NCBI GenBank assembly: GCA_024803745.1
Contig: JANJXV010000017.1
Span: 1,633,001-1,697,000, forward strand
Source of the DNA: Megascapheus bottae
Taxonomy: Eukaryota; Chordata; Mammalia; Rodentia; Geomyidae
Direction of reading: 5' to 3'
Length of the DNA: 64,000 nt
Shown: in pieces, positions 13,030-24,888 of the stretch
How the letters are laid out: every line of letters begins with the position of its first letter
Numbering within the stretch: the first letter of the stretch is position 1
Translations under genes and position numbers: made by a program
The notes under the pieces: generated by a model
The model's input: the letters and a program-made list of their open reading frames with translations, nothing else
Database searches by the model: none
Told to the model about the DNA's origin: nothing

Positions 13030-13250
13030 TACTAGGATTTTGAATTTAAGTCCCTAATATATACTAGACAAAAAAGCCAAATACCATGTCAGTCACAATT
13101 TCAGTCCTTTTTGCTTTGGTTAGTTTTTCAGACAGGGTCTTGCAATTTTTTTCTTGGAGTGGGCCATGGAGCACAATCCTCTTACCTGCTGGCAAATCTG
13201 AGATTACAAATGGGAACAATGGCTTAGAGGTTGGATCTCACTAAAATGTT
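13030..13250 (-). mobile_element. B1/dID-like SINE (old, antisense)
   Basis: The + strand shows 'ttcagacagggtcttgcaat', then 'caatcctcttacctgctg' and 'gagattacaaatgggaac', the order of an antisense 7SL-derived B1 unit. An ID-like piece appears to precede it (13030-13090). High divergence makes the assignment tentative. Confidence 0.45.
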
Positions 13251-14048
13251 TACCCAGAATGACTTTTAACCATGATCTTCCAACCTGTACTTCACGAATT
13301 GCTGAGTGTATAGGCAACATGCTGGATTTAGAACACATCGTATGTGGAAACATGTCTTGGACTCAAGACAGTGAGTCAGGTAGCTGGTTTCGCTGGTAAT
13401 GCCTTGCCACTTACCTCAAACTTTCTCTTTTTGATAACATAATTCCAAAACCAAAAGACACATGAAAGAAAGCTTGAAGATTCTAAACACAATATATGGG
13501 AAACATAGAAAGACAGGCATTCTGGACAAATACTGGCACTAAGAATGTATGTATTTGGATGGCAATAAAAAGATCTTCTTGGAGAAGTTGGAGACACATT
13601 ATCCCTCTGTTTCCCATCATCAGTGCCAATAAATGTTATTAGGCATACTTCCTGAAGAGTCTGTGGCTTTGCCTGTACATGTCAGGAGCTGCTTAATAGT
13701 GCCAGAACAGGCTTGGAGCTCTTTCTGTGACCTGCATACATGAACCAGTGCTTTCAGATATGGGACCTCTGGGGTCATGTCTGTCTCAATCTTTCAAATC
13801 TCAGCCATACTGAATAGCTAATTTGATAGGAGTTTTAAGGATACACCAGAGATCTGGTACCGACTGGGAAATCAGTTTTTCCCTTCTCATTTTTAGCTAG
13901 CCAATCCTTGTAAGCTTTGAGAGTGTTATTTTACTAGCCCAATAGCATGTTGTTCAATAGTTTTAAAAAGTCACAGTTGACAAATATTCACATATGTAAC
14001 TGGATTCATTTCTAATGCTTGTTCTAATGAGTTGGGAAAATAGAAACA
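13251..14048. other. unassigned DNA
   Basis: Nothing recognised. Confidence 0.4.
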
Positions 14049-14181
14049 GGCCCTGGTGGTTCACCACTGTGATCCTAACTACTTAAAAGGCTGAGATCTG
14101 AGGGTCCTGGCTCCAAATTAGCCCAGGCACCAGAGGTCCATGGGATTATTAAAATTAACCAGCAAAAAAATTGAGTGATAG
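14049..14181 (+). mobile_element. Geo-type SINE, 5' part (split by L1)
   Basis: It contains 'ggccctggtggttcaccac', 'aaggctgagatctgaggg' and 'aaattaaccagc'. It stops near 14181, where L1 sequence begins. The expected distal half (tRNA-like part and 3' end) appears at 14530-14630, after the L1 block. Confidence 0.65.
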
Positions 14182-14435
14182 CCCTTCTCATGTTTCCCCT
14201 CCCTTCCCTTCCCTATTTCAAATAAACACATACACACTATACCAGATAAGAAAGTCAGATACAGTAACAACATGAGATTAACCACAAGGGCAAAAAAATA
14301 AGAGAAGAGAAATAACATAGTACATTAAAAACAACAATCACACAAAATAAACATCATCAATGTGCGAGAACTAATGCACCTACTACCTGACAAATGTAAC
14401 TGTAACCCCTTTTACATTATCCTGATAAAAAAAGG
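14182..14435. mobile_element. L1 3' end with inverted 5' part (twin-priming type)
   Basis: 14182-14345 matches the L1 3'UTR in antisense: C/T-rich block, 'aataacatagtacattaaaa', ending in the 'caatcac' boundary. 14346-14435 matches the last about 90 bp of L1 in sense ('gaactaatgcacctactacc', then 'ctgataaaaaaagg'). In an intact copy the inverted part lies immediately upstream of the sense part. This is therefore an inversion of the 5' portion, the product expected from twin priming during target-primed reverse transcription. Confidence 0.75.
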
Positions 14436-14522
14436 AAATGGACTCCTTACCTGACTTATGTAACTGTAACCCCTCTGTATATCACCTTTATCATACAATA
14501 AAGATCTGTATTTTTTTTTTAA
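14436..14522 (+). mobile_element. second L1 3'-tail unit
   Basis: It repeats the L1 terminus in a variant form ('ttacctgacttatgtaactg', then 'cctctgtatatcacc' and an A/T-rich tail). The same variant occurs at 24232-24312 and 55375-55432. It may be a second insertion into the tail of the first, or a tandemly extended 3' end. Confidence 0.6.
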
Positions 14523-14529
14523 AAAAAAA

Positions 14530-14630
14530 GGTAAGACTGGAACTGTAGCTGAATTAGTTGATCACTAACCTTGAGTAAAAATAGAGCTAAGTTGAATTCA
14601 AGCCTCAGTACTGGAAGAGGAGCAGTACTT
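14530..14630 (+). mobile_element. Geo-type SINE, 3' part (resumes after L1)
   Basis: 'aactgtagctgaattagttg', 'ccttgagtaaaaatagagct' and 'gaattcaagcctcagtactg' match the distal half of the Geo body, in the same orientation as 14049-14181. I infer one SINE split by the L1 insertion. Confidence 0.45.
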
Positions 14631-16496
14631 GGAACTGTCTGGTCATCATCCTAGTCCAGCCTTCTTCTTTTCCAAAATGAATACTTATGATGCAATTAGT
14701 CCAAATGCCCTGTTTTCCTCTGATGATCAGTTTTAGAAGTCTGAAATTAAAAATCTCAATTTTATTGTAAGTGAGAAAGCCTAGTCTTAGCTCTGATTAT
14801 CTGAGAACTTATTCATGTTGCACTCTCAGAACAGTTTCTTCAACACTCTAGGCACTCACACCCTTTGCCTGGAGCTCTTTCATTCCTAATTTGCACTTTC
14901 CCTTGAAGATGGATTTCTTAAGAAATTGAATTCAAATAATTCATTTTTATTACTTATAGAGAAGAGTTGACAGGAAGGAAGTTGAAATGACAGAAATAGA
15001 TTTTAAATCTCTTCTATAGATTTCATTTATTCCATCCATGTTTATCAATTGTCCACTGTGTAATAGGTATTTTAGGGGGGTAGAGAGAGCGTGAAGGAGA
15101 GTCTCTCCTTGCCAAGGGAATTTTAAACTCAAAAGAGAAAAGTCTGTCCACAAATTACTATATCTTTATTCTTCAGCTGAGAAAGGTCAATCTAAATAAA
15201 TGCATTAATATTGAGAAATACTTTTATTATCAGGAATTTTAAGGGCACATGAAATTATAAGATTATGTAGTTACCTATATTGTGACTGTGCGTGTATGTG
15301 TGGGTTATAAAGGCATTATATAAGTATCCTAACAGTGGAAAATTCTATTTAGTGACATGTTTAGAAGATGTGTCATCAGAGAAGGATTTAAAGCTATCGT
15401 TTGTAGTTTTAAATTTATAAGAACATAATACCTGTGGTTATTGCAAATATTGAAGGCATTATATATTGATTATACAAAATTGAAACATACAGAAAAAGCA
15501 TGAGAAGAAAATGAACAAAATTACTCCCAATTCTACCACCTGGTGAGTGTTTTCTCTTTTTTTGCTTTTTTAAAAAGCTTATTATTATAACCCTTTCTCC
15601 ATTTTATGTGTAAATGTATTTATGTTTTTATTGTATCAAAGTTCTGAAAGTATACAGATGGCAAAGTCAAATTATATGGGTAATAAAGCATCAGGAAACT
15701 TTTACAGGTGGTGAAACAATCAAGGACTTGTAATAGTCAAGGAGTCCTTTCCAAATGAAACCCTGTTGGTTAAGGTGATAACGAGAGTGTGCAGATATTG
15801 TAAGAAGGAAGGAAAAAGAATAGTGAAGAAGACATCTGAAGACTGCAATGATCTTCATGAAAGTGACTCTGCCCCCGGTTAGGCAATATTACAGGGAAAG
15901 GATCTGGAGAACAATCTTACCTATCCCCTTTGACATAGGTCTCATGGTCTCATGCCATGGTTCCTTACAGGCCAAACCCACCTAGAATACAGAGATATAA
16001 GAGCTCATTGAGCTGGACACACATCAGTTGCTGAGAACATACAACAAAATGAACAGGGTCATGACTAAATCTGGAAGAACCAGCTGGCTTAAGTTACAAA
16101 GTTGAGTCAATTAGTATATACAGTCATGTAATTTGCATAGCATATTTATTTTATTAAGTATCTTCCTATATTGATGCTTTTAATCATCACATATTTAATA
16201 AAATAAATGATTGTGGTCATTATATATATATGTATATTCTCCTGCATAGTTATTTTTTCATTAGTTTCTTTGATTCATTGTATATAACTTTATTTTCCTA
16301 AGCTCAATATCAAGAAATGTCAAATTATATTCTGAAAGAATACGTGAATGTTTAATGGGTAAAATTTTGATACATGAAAACAAATGAACTATTGGCAGAT
16401 GAAAATCTGGAAGTCCTTCCAACTGGAAATTAGGAAAGGAAGTGCAAAGGGACGTGACTCTAGCTGATATGAATTTTGGCAAAAAATTAACCCTCA
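14631..16496. other. AT-rich unassigned DNA
   Basis: Nothing recognised. It includes short homopolymer runs and a slightly less AT-rich stretch at 15890-16010. Confidence 0.4.
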
Positions 16497-18572
16497 AAAA
16501 TCAATGCCTTTTCTGTATGCCAACAATGAGAAGAGCAAGGCTGAAATCAGGAAAACAATTCCTTTTTCAATAGCCTAAGAAAAGAAAAAAGACTTAGAAG
16601 TTAACTTAACCAAGGAAGTGAAGGACCTCTATGATGAAAAATTTAAAAACCTAAAAAAAGAAATTAAAGTAGAACAAAGGAAGTGGAAAAACCTCCTGTG
16701 TTCCTGGATTGGTAGAAATAAAATCGTAGAAATAGCAATACTGGCAAAGGATATCTACAAATTCAATACAATACCCATCAATATCCCAACATCATTCTTT
16801 AATGACATAGAGGAAGCAATCCAAAAATTCATATGAAATGATAAATGACCCCATATGGCAAAAATAATCCTTAGCAGAAAGAATAGAATGGAAGAATACC
16901 AATACCAAATTTCAAACTCTATAATAAAGCTACAGTAATCAATACAGCTTGATGCTGGCACAAAAACAGGCTTGAGTACCAATGGAATAGAACTGAAGAC
17001 CCAGAAATTAAGCCACGCTCCAATGGCCACCTAATCTTTGATAAGGAAGCCAAAAAGGGAAAAGAAATTTGGATAGAAGAAAGACAGCCTCTTCAACAAT
17101 TTGTGCTGGCAGAATTGGCTAAACACCCATAATGTTGGAGCCTTATATGTCACTGTGCCCCAGAATTAATTCCAAATGGATCAAAGACCTTGAGGTAAAA
17201 GCAGGTACCCTGAAAATTCTACAAGAAAGAATAGGAGAAACACTAGGGCTCCTTCACATAGGGAAGACTTTCTTAATAAAGGACCAGAAACACAACAAAT
17301 CAAACCAAGGTTGGACAAATGGTACTGCATTAAAATGCAGAGATTCTGTATGGCAAAAAACATAGTTAGAAAGTTAAATAGAAAGCTCTGAGACCAGATG
17401 AAGATCTTCACTAGCCATACAACAGACAAGGGTCTCATATCTGAAATATACCTACAGGTCAAAAAATTGAATGTCTCAAAAAAATTCTCAAAGAAACAAC
17501 CATCCCATTAAAAGGTGGGCTAAAGACTTAGAGATACTTCCCTGAAGAGGAAGTAAGAATGACTTATAGCACATGAAGAAATGCTCGACATTTCTGGCCA
17601 TAAATGAAACACAAATCAAAACAACTTTGTGATTCCACCTCATTCCAGTTAAAATGGCCATTATCAAGAAATCTAATAACAACAGACGCTGGCAGAGATG
17701 TAGCCAGAACACTGTTGGTGGGAGTGTAAACTTGTTCAACCATTCTGGAAAGCAGTGTGTCAGTTCCTCAAAAGACTAAACATAGAGGTCTCCTATAACC
17801 CAGCAATCCCACTCCTGGGATTTACCTCAATATTCAGAAATAAGGCCATACTACCACAACCATGTTCATGGCAGCATTATTCACTATAGCAAAGATATGG
17901 AACCAACCCCAGATGCCCCTCAGATGGGCTATATACACACAATGGAATTCTATGCTACCATCAGAACTGATGACATTGGCCCATTCAAAAGGAAGTGTAA
18001 AGACTTGGTAAAAGTTATATTAAGTGAAGTAAGCCAGACCTAAGGGAGCATACTCTTCATGGTGTCCCTCATTTGTAATAATTAGTATGCGTCTAGGTTT
18101 TTCCTAGCAAAGGAAATGCAATAGCTCAAAAGCTGTGCACATATGTATAGGATAAAGCTAAGCGAAATGAACTCCAGGATAGGGAAACAAGAGATGGGTA
18201 TTGTGTTATGAATTATGTAAGTTATTTCTTAATCTTTTTACACCCCCCCCCATGGCTTATCCCCTGTTGTTGCTGTATCTGACTTTGGTATCTGGTGCAC
18301 TGTATGTATGTTTACTTGTTTATTTGAACCAGAGAAGGGAAGAGGGAAAACAAGATGATGAGAAAAAGGCCAAATGATGAACCAGTGTAACAGCGAAATT
18401 CACAAGATATTATGTTGGAAATGAACTTTACAACTTAGGAGGGCTGAGCTAGTTGGAGACTAATATAGGAAAGGGTAACAATACTCAAGAAGTAATATAC
18501 TCAATACCTTATGATTGTAACTGCAACCTCTCTATACATCACACTGATAATAAAATAAAATTTTAAAAACTC
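16497..18572 (+). mobile_element. L1 3' portion (ORF2 C-terminal half plus 3'UTR), decayed
   Basis: It is colinear with the L1 at 51322-53138 but starts further 5'. It runs from 'caatgccttttctgtatgcc' through the ORF2 thumb and C-terminal coding region to the end near 18085. The 3'UTR follows (poly-C at 18244-18251, 'cacaagatattatg'), then the terminal 'tataccttatga'-like segment and the tail 'ataaaataaaat' at about 18550-18565. Many substitutions and indels make it an older copy. Confidence 0.9.
16570..18085 (+). pseudogene. L1 ORF2 C-terminal coding remnant
   Basis: ORF2 encodes the endonuclease/reverse transcriptase that acts in cis on L1 RNA. Only the region downstream of the reverse transcriptase core is present. 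Recognisable pieces include 'VKDLYDEKFKNLKKEIK' and 'FNTIPINIPTSFF' in the frame opening at 16618, and 'ISKWIKDLEVKAGTL'-like sequence around 17170. The Cys-rich C-terminal zone falls near 17690-17750. The frame is broken by several stops and frame changes, so no product is expected. Confidence 0.85.
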
Positions 18573-18849
18573 AACTGACTTTGACTTCAGAAGAATTAAT
18601 AATAAAGTTAATTATGTATTTCTATTTATGATTTCAGGAATGCATAATTGTTATACAAGGCAGTTTGACACAGCATAGATTTAGAAATCATTCTTGGATA
18701 TCCACAAATAGATTTGAGATTGAAACTGGTTAAAATCAGAATATATTCAGATTTAAAGTCCAATATATATACCTGGTAGAATTTTATTGAGTAAGTGCCA
18801 TACTGTGCAGTGCAAATTTTCAAACCTTTAAGTCCATTTGACAAGTTTG

Positions 18850-19010
18850 GGGTCAGATCCTGGTTCTTAGCTGTGACTTTGGGTAAATAATGAAGTCTCT
18901 TCAGTGTTAGAAGCTTTACATTGAATAGTACTTACTCAGGCCTCTTTTGCATGGTAAAATTGTTATAAGTGGTTACTGTTAAAGAGATTAAATGGCAACC
19001 GATTCATTAT
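18850..19010 (+). mobile_element. MIR SINE fragment
   Basis: 'gtcagatcctggttcttagc', 'tgtgactttgggtaaata' and a distal 'ttaaagagattaaatggc' follow MIR order in sense. It is highly diverged. Confidence 0.6.
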
Positions 19011-19169
19011 AGACCATGTTCACTAGATATGGACTCAGTTGGTCAGTATTGTACATGTTAAAGTAGTTGAGCAACATTAATAGCTAGCAAACTGGTTGGA
19101 GATGTTTAAGAATTAAAAAAAAAACTATATATCTCTAATTTGGAGGGGGAGGCAGTCAGATTGCACAGG

Positions 19170-19370
19170 GTCTTGAAATCATGGTCTGAGTGCTGTCTTA
19201 GCATTTTGCTCAAAGCTTATATTCTCCCTATTGAGACACAGCTTCACTTTAGGTTTGTTGTTGGCTAAGTGCAGATAAGAATCTCATAAACTTTTCTGCC
19301 TGAGCTGACTGAGGTCCTCAGAAGGTAGCATCCTGAAAATAGCTAAGTCTATAGGTGTTAGCCGGCAGAA
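19170..19370 (-). mobile_element. Geo-type SINE (antisense, old)
   Basis: The + strand has 'agcattttgctcaaagctta', 'gtgcagataagaatctcata', 'ttctgcctgagctgactgag' and 'aggtcctcagaaggtagc', the antisense Geo order. It is diverged and lacks a clear tail. Confidence 0.55.
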
Positions 19371-22300
19371 TCGAGCTAGACACCTCTAGTTTAAGCTCAC
19401 AAAGAGACTTTTATACATTGTACCCCATAAGCTTCAATGCCCTTTGCAGCCTATACTCATTGTTTTGCCATTGAGCAGTAGCAAATGCAGTACTGACATT
19501 AGTATTGGCAATGATTTTGTTATGCATTAGTATATTTGTCTTGCCTTCTGAGATTGTATTTACCATTCATTTTTGGTGAATAAGCATCATTTCCTTCTGA
19601 AAATCTCATGGTGTTTTTGTCAACTTCAGAGACAAACCTTGTAAATCTGGTCTGACTATTCAGAGTGCAGGACTGATTTAGGGTGATGTGAATATCATCA
19701 ACCAAATAAGAGTAAAACCTAAACTCTTAGGAGCCTTCTAGCAGGAGCCTACTTTCCCTCTTTCCAGGGACTTAAGTTTGTAAGGGTGAGAGTTGTAAGC
19801 TGCCAATCATTCTTTTGCCATCACAAGGCTGCTTTGTTGAGAAGCCAAGATGGCGATGAGTTGCAGTGAGTTCAATTAAGAGACAGAGAGATAAACTAGC
19901 TCCTGCCATCCACTGGTACTTGATCAAACATCTTATACAGTTTGGCATCCTTTGTAGACTTCATAGTTATAAAAGAAACTAGTCTTACTTTTCTAGGTTC
20001 ATTTAGTTTGGTTCAAAGTTTTTTGTCCCTTACAACTGAAATAGAGACGGGTTATTCATTAACTTGGTTCAGTAGTTTGTTTTTCATAGAATGTGAGATA
20101 ATAGTGAGAATTTTAATTCTTTCTAGCTCCCACAACAGAATTAAAAATTAAATTTTGCATTATTTGACAGAGCTTGAAAACTAATAAGCTAGTATTCTAA
20201 ATATCAGATTCATATTTCTTTGGACTTAAAAGCATATTTTTGTAATTTATATGTACTAAAAACTTAATCTTATTTCACAAAGCCTCTCATTTCACAAACA
20301 CTGAATATATGTATAGGTAGGTATATACACATACATGCATATATAGGTATAATTTTCTGAGAAAAGAGAAACAAATTTGTTGGGACTCCATCCCTATCTC
20401 CATTTGAAAGTCAGACTTGTCTGGTTCATTTGTGTTTTCTTCTACAGTCTCCTAACTTATCATGAAAGACACATATATAACTGCCAGCTCCTCCTCCTCT
20501 TTCTGTAGACCTTTCTTACTGCTTTTATCTGAGCAGTTGCTAATGTCACAGACAGGGGAAGGGACCAGAGACACACAGCTCCTTAACACTACAACCAAGA
20601 AATATCTTTGGAAATCATGATTAATTTCAGCATGAAAGTTGAGCCAATTAGAGGAACCACTACTAACTCACATGTGAGAGGAAGCTCTTTCTCTTGGTTT
20701 CAGGTGTGACACTGTGCATGTGTACTGTGAGAGTGAGGTAGAAGAGGAACGGATAATTTGAGTCCAAGAGAGGTGCTGCCCCTTGAGGTTGCTTAGCTGC
20801 TCCTTCTTTTTGTGTGGCTTTATCCCTTACAGCAGAGAGGGAAGCTAAGAGAGGAGAAAGACCTGCCTTTTGATTTCTTACCTCCTGTCGCTATTCCGTT
20901 TAAATCCTGCTTGAGACATTGAGGCATGAACAGAGATGCATGACAGACAGACACTGGGATATTTGCTTTGTATTTTGGGTACAAATGCCCTGGATTTTTG
21001 TTTACAGCCTCAATACTGAGCAAAAGAGAATAAATTCAAAACCACCTGGGTGGAGAGGGCCATGTTAATAGCTTAGCAAATGAATTATTTGAGGCCTTTC
21101 CCCTTCCTTTTTTCCCTTAACTGCTTTCTGGCTTGGAGGAGAAAGTGTGGAGAATTTCTTCTGAAAAGTGCTGTTGTCCACACACAGTGAGGATTCCAGC
21201 CCATGAAATCAAATTCCATAGTTCATAATTCTTCTCCTCTACTTTGCTGCTCTTGACTATTTAAATGTTCCATCTGCCTCTCATGCAGCCTGTTTCTCTT
21301 ATTCTATCTCATTCCTGTTTTAAACAGTCTTTTCAAGCTTGGTTCCAATCACTTTCCTCTCCTCTCTCTCATCATATGTTTATGTCTAGTTTCTCTTTTC
21401 AAGAACCGATTATTTATGATTTTTTTTTGAGTACTGAGGCTCTGGGCAAGGTCTGCATGAGGATCTTGCAAAATCACTCAGGAAAATGCCTTGGAAACTT
21501 CAGTAGAACATAGCATTCCAAGCTCAGCATGACTAGCTGAGAATCCATAATTCTCCCTGGCATGAAATTTCTCCATAAGCATTGCCCATACATCATGCTT
21601 GCATGCCACAATAGAGAATTTTCAGATAGAATATTAGGGAAATGGACAATTTCCAAAAACAAAAGAAAACAAAATTCTGAGCTGTAACTTCTCATAATTA
21701 TTTTTTTTTAAAGTCACTTTCATAACCTTTCTCCAAATGCATGGATTTGATTTGCTCACATTGAGAAAAGAAAGAAATATCAATGGATTGGCAGTAAAGT
21801 CAAATCTCAACAGTTATGATATGTTCCACAAATTTAAATCCAGGATTCATTTCTCCTCTGATAGAAGCTCAAGATTTTTTCTTAACAGCTGCTTTAAATA
21901 TGGAAATGTAACTTAAACTTTATTTGCATATATATAGGAAAAGAGATTTCTTTTCCTGGTTCTTAATTCCCAATGTAATTTGACAGAATTTAATCATTGC
22001 TCATAGTCTTAGTGGAGGGTGGGGTTAATTTCTAAAACTAAGAAGTATTCTGAAAAAGAAACTAGAACAGAAACTCAAATGTGAAGAATGTGGCTAGGCA
22101 GGCTTCTGTAACGAAACTCTACTAGTCTTAGTGTGGAGCTGGTAAAGCTATGATGTACTAGCAGATGTGAGACTTCTGACCCAACCAGTCTAACTCATAT
22201 TTCTGTGATTGGAGGAAGTTATTGATAGATCTTGAATCCAAATTCAATAAAACCTGGGAATAATACCATTTTGCATATTTGCTATTAGGATTAGGTAAAG

Positions 22301-22439
22301 TGATGTTTGTAAAGTACTCAGTATTTGAACTTAAAAACTACATACATACTATGACCCAAACAGAATTCAAGTACCCTATAATAGAGAGTCTTCAACTTGT
22401 CCTAATGCTTCTCTTTTGATCAGTATTATTTTGTTCATA
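19371..22439. other. long unassigned stretch
   Basis: No repeat family or gene recognised over 3 kb. A less AT-rich portion at 20480-21080 is without a motif. (TA)/(TG)-rich sequence lies at 20310-20350. Short open frames (20820-21023, 21265-21513) have no recognisable domain. It could hold ancient unrecognised repeats or conserved non-coding sequence. Confidence 0.35.
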
Positions 22440-22453
22440 GAAAATAAATAAGT

Positions 22454-22644
22454 CGGGCTGGGAGTTTGGCCTAGCAGTAGAGTGCTTGCCTAGCATGTTC
22501 GAAGACCAGGGTTTGATTCATTGGTATCACATACATAGAAAAAAACAGGAAGTGATGCTGAGGCTCAAGTGATAGAGTTCTAGCCTTGAGAAAGTCCAAG
22601 GACAGTGCTCAGGTCCTGAGCTCAAGCCCAGGACTGGCAAAAAG
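22454..22644 (+). mobile_element. IDL-Geo-type dimeric SINE with target duplication
   Basis: The body starts 'cgggctgggagtttggccta', carries 'gtagagtgcttgcctagc', then 'gctcaagtgatagagttcta', and ends 'cccaggactggcaaaaag'. It is flanked by identical 14-bp direct repeats 'gaaaataaataagt' (22440-22453 and 22644-22657), the mark of L1-mediated insertion. Confidence 0.9.
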
Positions 22645-22708
22645 AAAATAAATAAGTAAAATATGGGTTAATTGGAGAGTGTTACATAATTAGGGACAGA
22701 ACTGGTAT

Positions 22709-22783
22709 TCCCACCCGAATATAGAGTTCCTAAAGGATGGGAGACCCACCCAAATATAGAGTTCCCACCCAAATATAGAGTTC
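22709..22783. repeat. three-unit tandem repeat, about 20 bp
   Basis: The unit 'cccacccaaatatagagttc' occurs three times. The first copy (from 22709) has g for a at one position and is followed by about 17 nt of spacer. The second and third (22745-22783) are directly adjacent. It is not part of a repeat family I recognise. Confidence 0.8.
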
Positions 22784-24231
22784 TTGAGGGTAGGAAGATG
22801 ACTTTTACATAACAAGTGACTGAAATAACATTGACGTTCATTCCTGATTGCTACACCAGCTGTTTTCAGAATATCCGGTTTCATCGGGAAGCTTTGTGGC
22901 ATGGACATTGTGATGTTACTTGGACTATTACTCTAGACTATGATTCTCAGAGGTCCCTTTTGGCTGTTTCCTCCCTCATTTTTCCTTTCTCTCATTGTCT
23001 ATATCTACGTTCCTTAACCTTTAACATTTCTCCCTCCTGTGATAATACATAATCTGATTGGGTTACTTTTAAACAGTTCTTTCCTATGTTTAGGAATCTC
23101 AAGAACAATTCAAAAGCTTGATTGAAGAAATTAATTGTAACTCACATCAAATATAGGAACAATTTTATTTTGACTTAAGTGTTTTATATGTATATATGTT
23201 CTTTGCTAATAAATAAGTAAACTTCCTTGGTGTTTATTTTGCTGAACTTTGAATTTCTAGGGGAATACAGTGTTGGGGTAGACAAATGAAGAGGAGAAAA
23301 CAGAGAGACAATGAAGTCAAGACATCAATGCACACAGAATTAAGAAAGAAGGGGTGGGTAGGGGAAGAAGAAAGGAATGTTGAAAGGGATGATATTAAGA
23401 TAAATTGTATTCATAAACTGCTTTGTTAAATGGAAACTCATTTGTGCAACTACTTAAGGATAGAAAATAAATAAATACAAATTTTCTTAGCTTCACCTAC
23501 CATCAAAATACATAATTCCCGAGCCCTCTGTGACTATTATTGTGCCTTATTCACTTAAAATATAGATAAATTCATCTTGCAAAAAGTAATATCACCACAG
23601 GGTTCTGGTTCCCTAATATCCCCTTGTCCCTTACTTGGATTCACTGTCCTGTTCTGAACCAACCAGCTCCCAGGGGGTCTCCTTATAGGCTACCTACTGA
23701 GGGCATTCTGCTGAACTCATTGCTAAAGTTCTACATCTGAAGGCTGTATTGCTCTCTTTCAGCTTTGTCCCTTTCAACTCTTTGTGATAGCCAAGTAATT
23801 CTCCAGGAACTACACAAATGAAGTTAATACTGAAAGCTTACTCCCTGAGCTTGATATCAATTCTGAAATAAGGAGAGTTAAGATTTGAGGAAAAGGAAAC
23901 TGATTTATCCATCAGGCACAAAGAAAAGACATAGCGCAGGCTAATTTCTTCCCAAGTGTGATTGAAAGGAAGTTATTCTTGAATTTCTCAACATGGAGAA
24001 TGGTGAGTTGGGAAAATGACAAAGAAAGGAGAGAAAAAAGAAGTGAGAAATTGGGAAAAGCAACTTATCTACATTCCATTACTTGATTCAGCCTGCATCT
24101 CTGCATATATTTAGGTGTCTAAATTCCCATTGCATAACTGTTTTGAATAGCCTACTAAATGTTGTGACATTATCTAGGGTTATGGTTAATTTTCTTAAAG
24201 AATTAAAGGGATGACATTGTTTAAAATAATG
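22784..24231. other. AT-rich unassigned DNA
   Basis: Nothing recognised. The ORF at 22816-23052 has no motif. Confidence 0.4.
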
Positions 24232-24312
24232 TAGCCTTTATCTGACTTATGTAACTGCAACCCCTCTGTAGATCACCTTTACAATAACAATAAAGAGATT
24301 TAAAAAAAATTA
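24232..24312 (+). mobile_element. L1 3'-tail scrap
   Basis: 'tctgacttatgtaactgcaa', 'cccctctgtagatcacct' and an A-rich tail match the terminal unit at 14440-14520 and 55375-55432. No further L1 sequence lies upstream. Confidence 0.6.
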
Positions 24313-24688
24313 AGGGCAAGAAAGTGTTGAGAGCAGACAGAGAAGGTTTATTTGAAAGAGAAAGAACAATGAAATGGACTTTTTCTTTTAGGAGGAACCC
24401 ATGAACCAGGTGTCTGCCTACTCTACTCCAGATCCTGTTAGACATAGTATCCTCTGTTTTACTCCTCCTTGGGTGTGTCTGACTGGCCAGAAAGGTATTC
24501 AGTGATGATAGTCTTGTGATTTGTTCCCCTTCCTAGAAGCATCAGCACCACATAACTGACTACTCTCCTTATACAGGCACAGAAAGTACTCTTGATAGGG
24601 TGTAGGCTAAGTGGACATGGAGGGGCCATATCTAGAAAGCATTCATGTGCTAAGATTTAGACTGATGGGAACAAGAGTAATATTTCTT

Positions 24689-24872
24689 TTATTATTATTA
24701 TTGACATTTTTTTGCCAGCCCTAGGCCTTGAACTCAGGAATGAGCACTGTCATTGGGCTTGAGCCACAGCACCATTTCTGGCTTGTTCTATGTATATGTG
24801 GTACCAAGGAATCAAACCCCGGTCTTCGTGCATGTTAGGCAAGCACTCTACCACTAGGCCAAACTCCTGGCC
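24689..24872 (-). mobile_element. IDL-Geo-type SINE (antisense) with target duplication
   Basis: The minus strand reads 'tggccaggagtttggcctag', 'ggtagagtgcttgcctaac' and the box-B-like 'ggtttgattcc', then a second arm shortened relative to other copies. It is flanked by 16-bp direct repeats 'aagagtaatatttctt' (24673-24688) and 'aagagtactatttctt' (24873-24888), with one mismatch. Confidence 0.9.
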
Positions 24873-24888
24873 AAGAGTACTATTTCTT

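Noticed and set aside
22454..22644. tRNA gene suggested by box A/B-like motifs in the IDL SINEs
   Set aside because: No complete cloverleaf with an acceptor stem is visible. The copies are dispersed, have A-rich tails and target duplications, and so are SINEs.
22709..22783. Possible CRISPR-like direct repeats
   Set aside because: Two of three units are adjacent with no spacer, there are only three copies, and the genome is mammalian.
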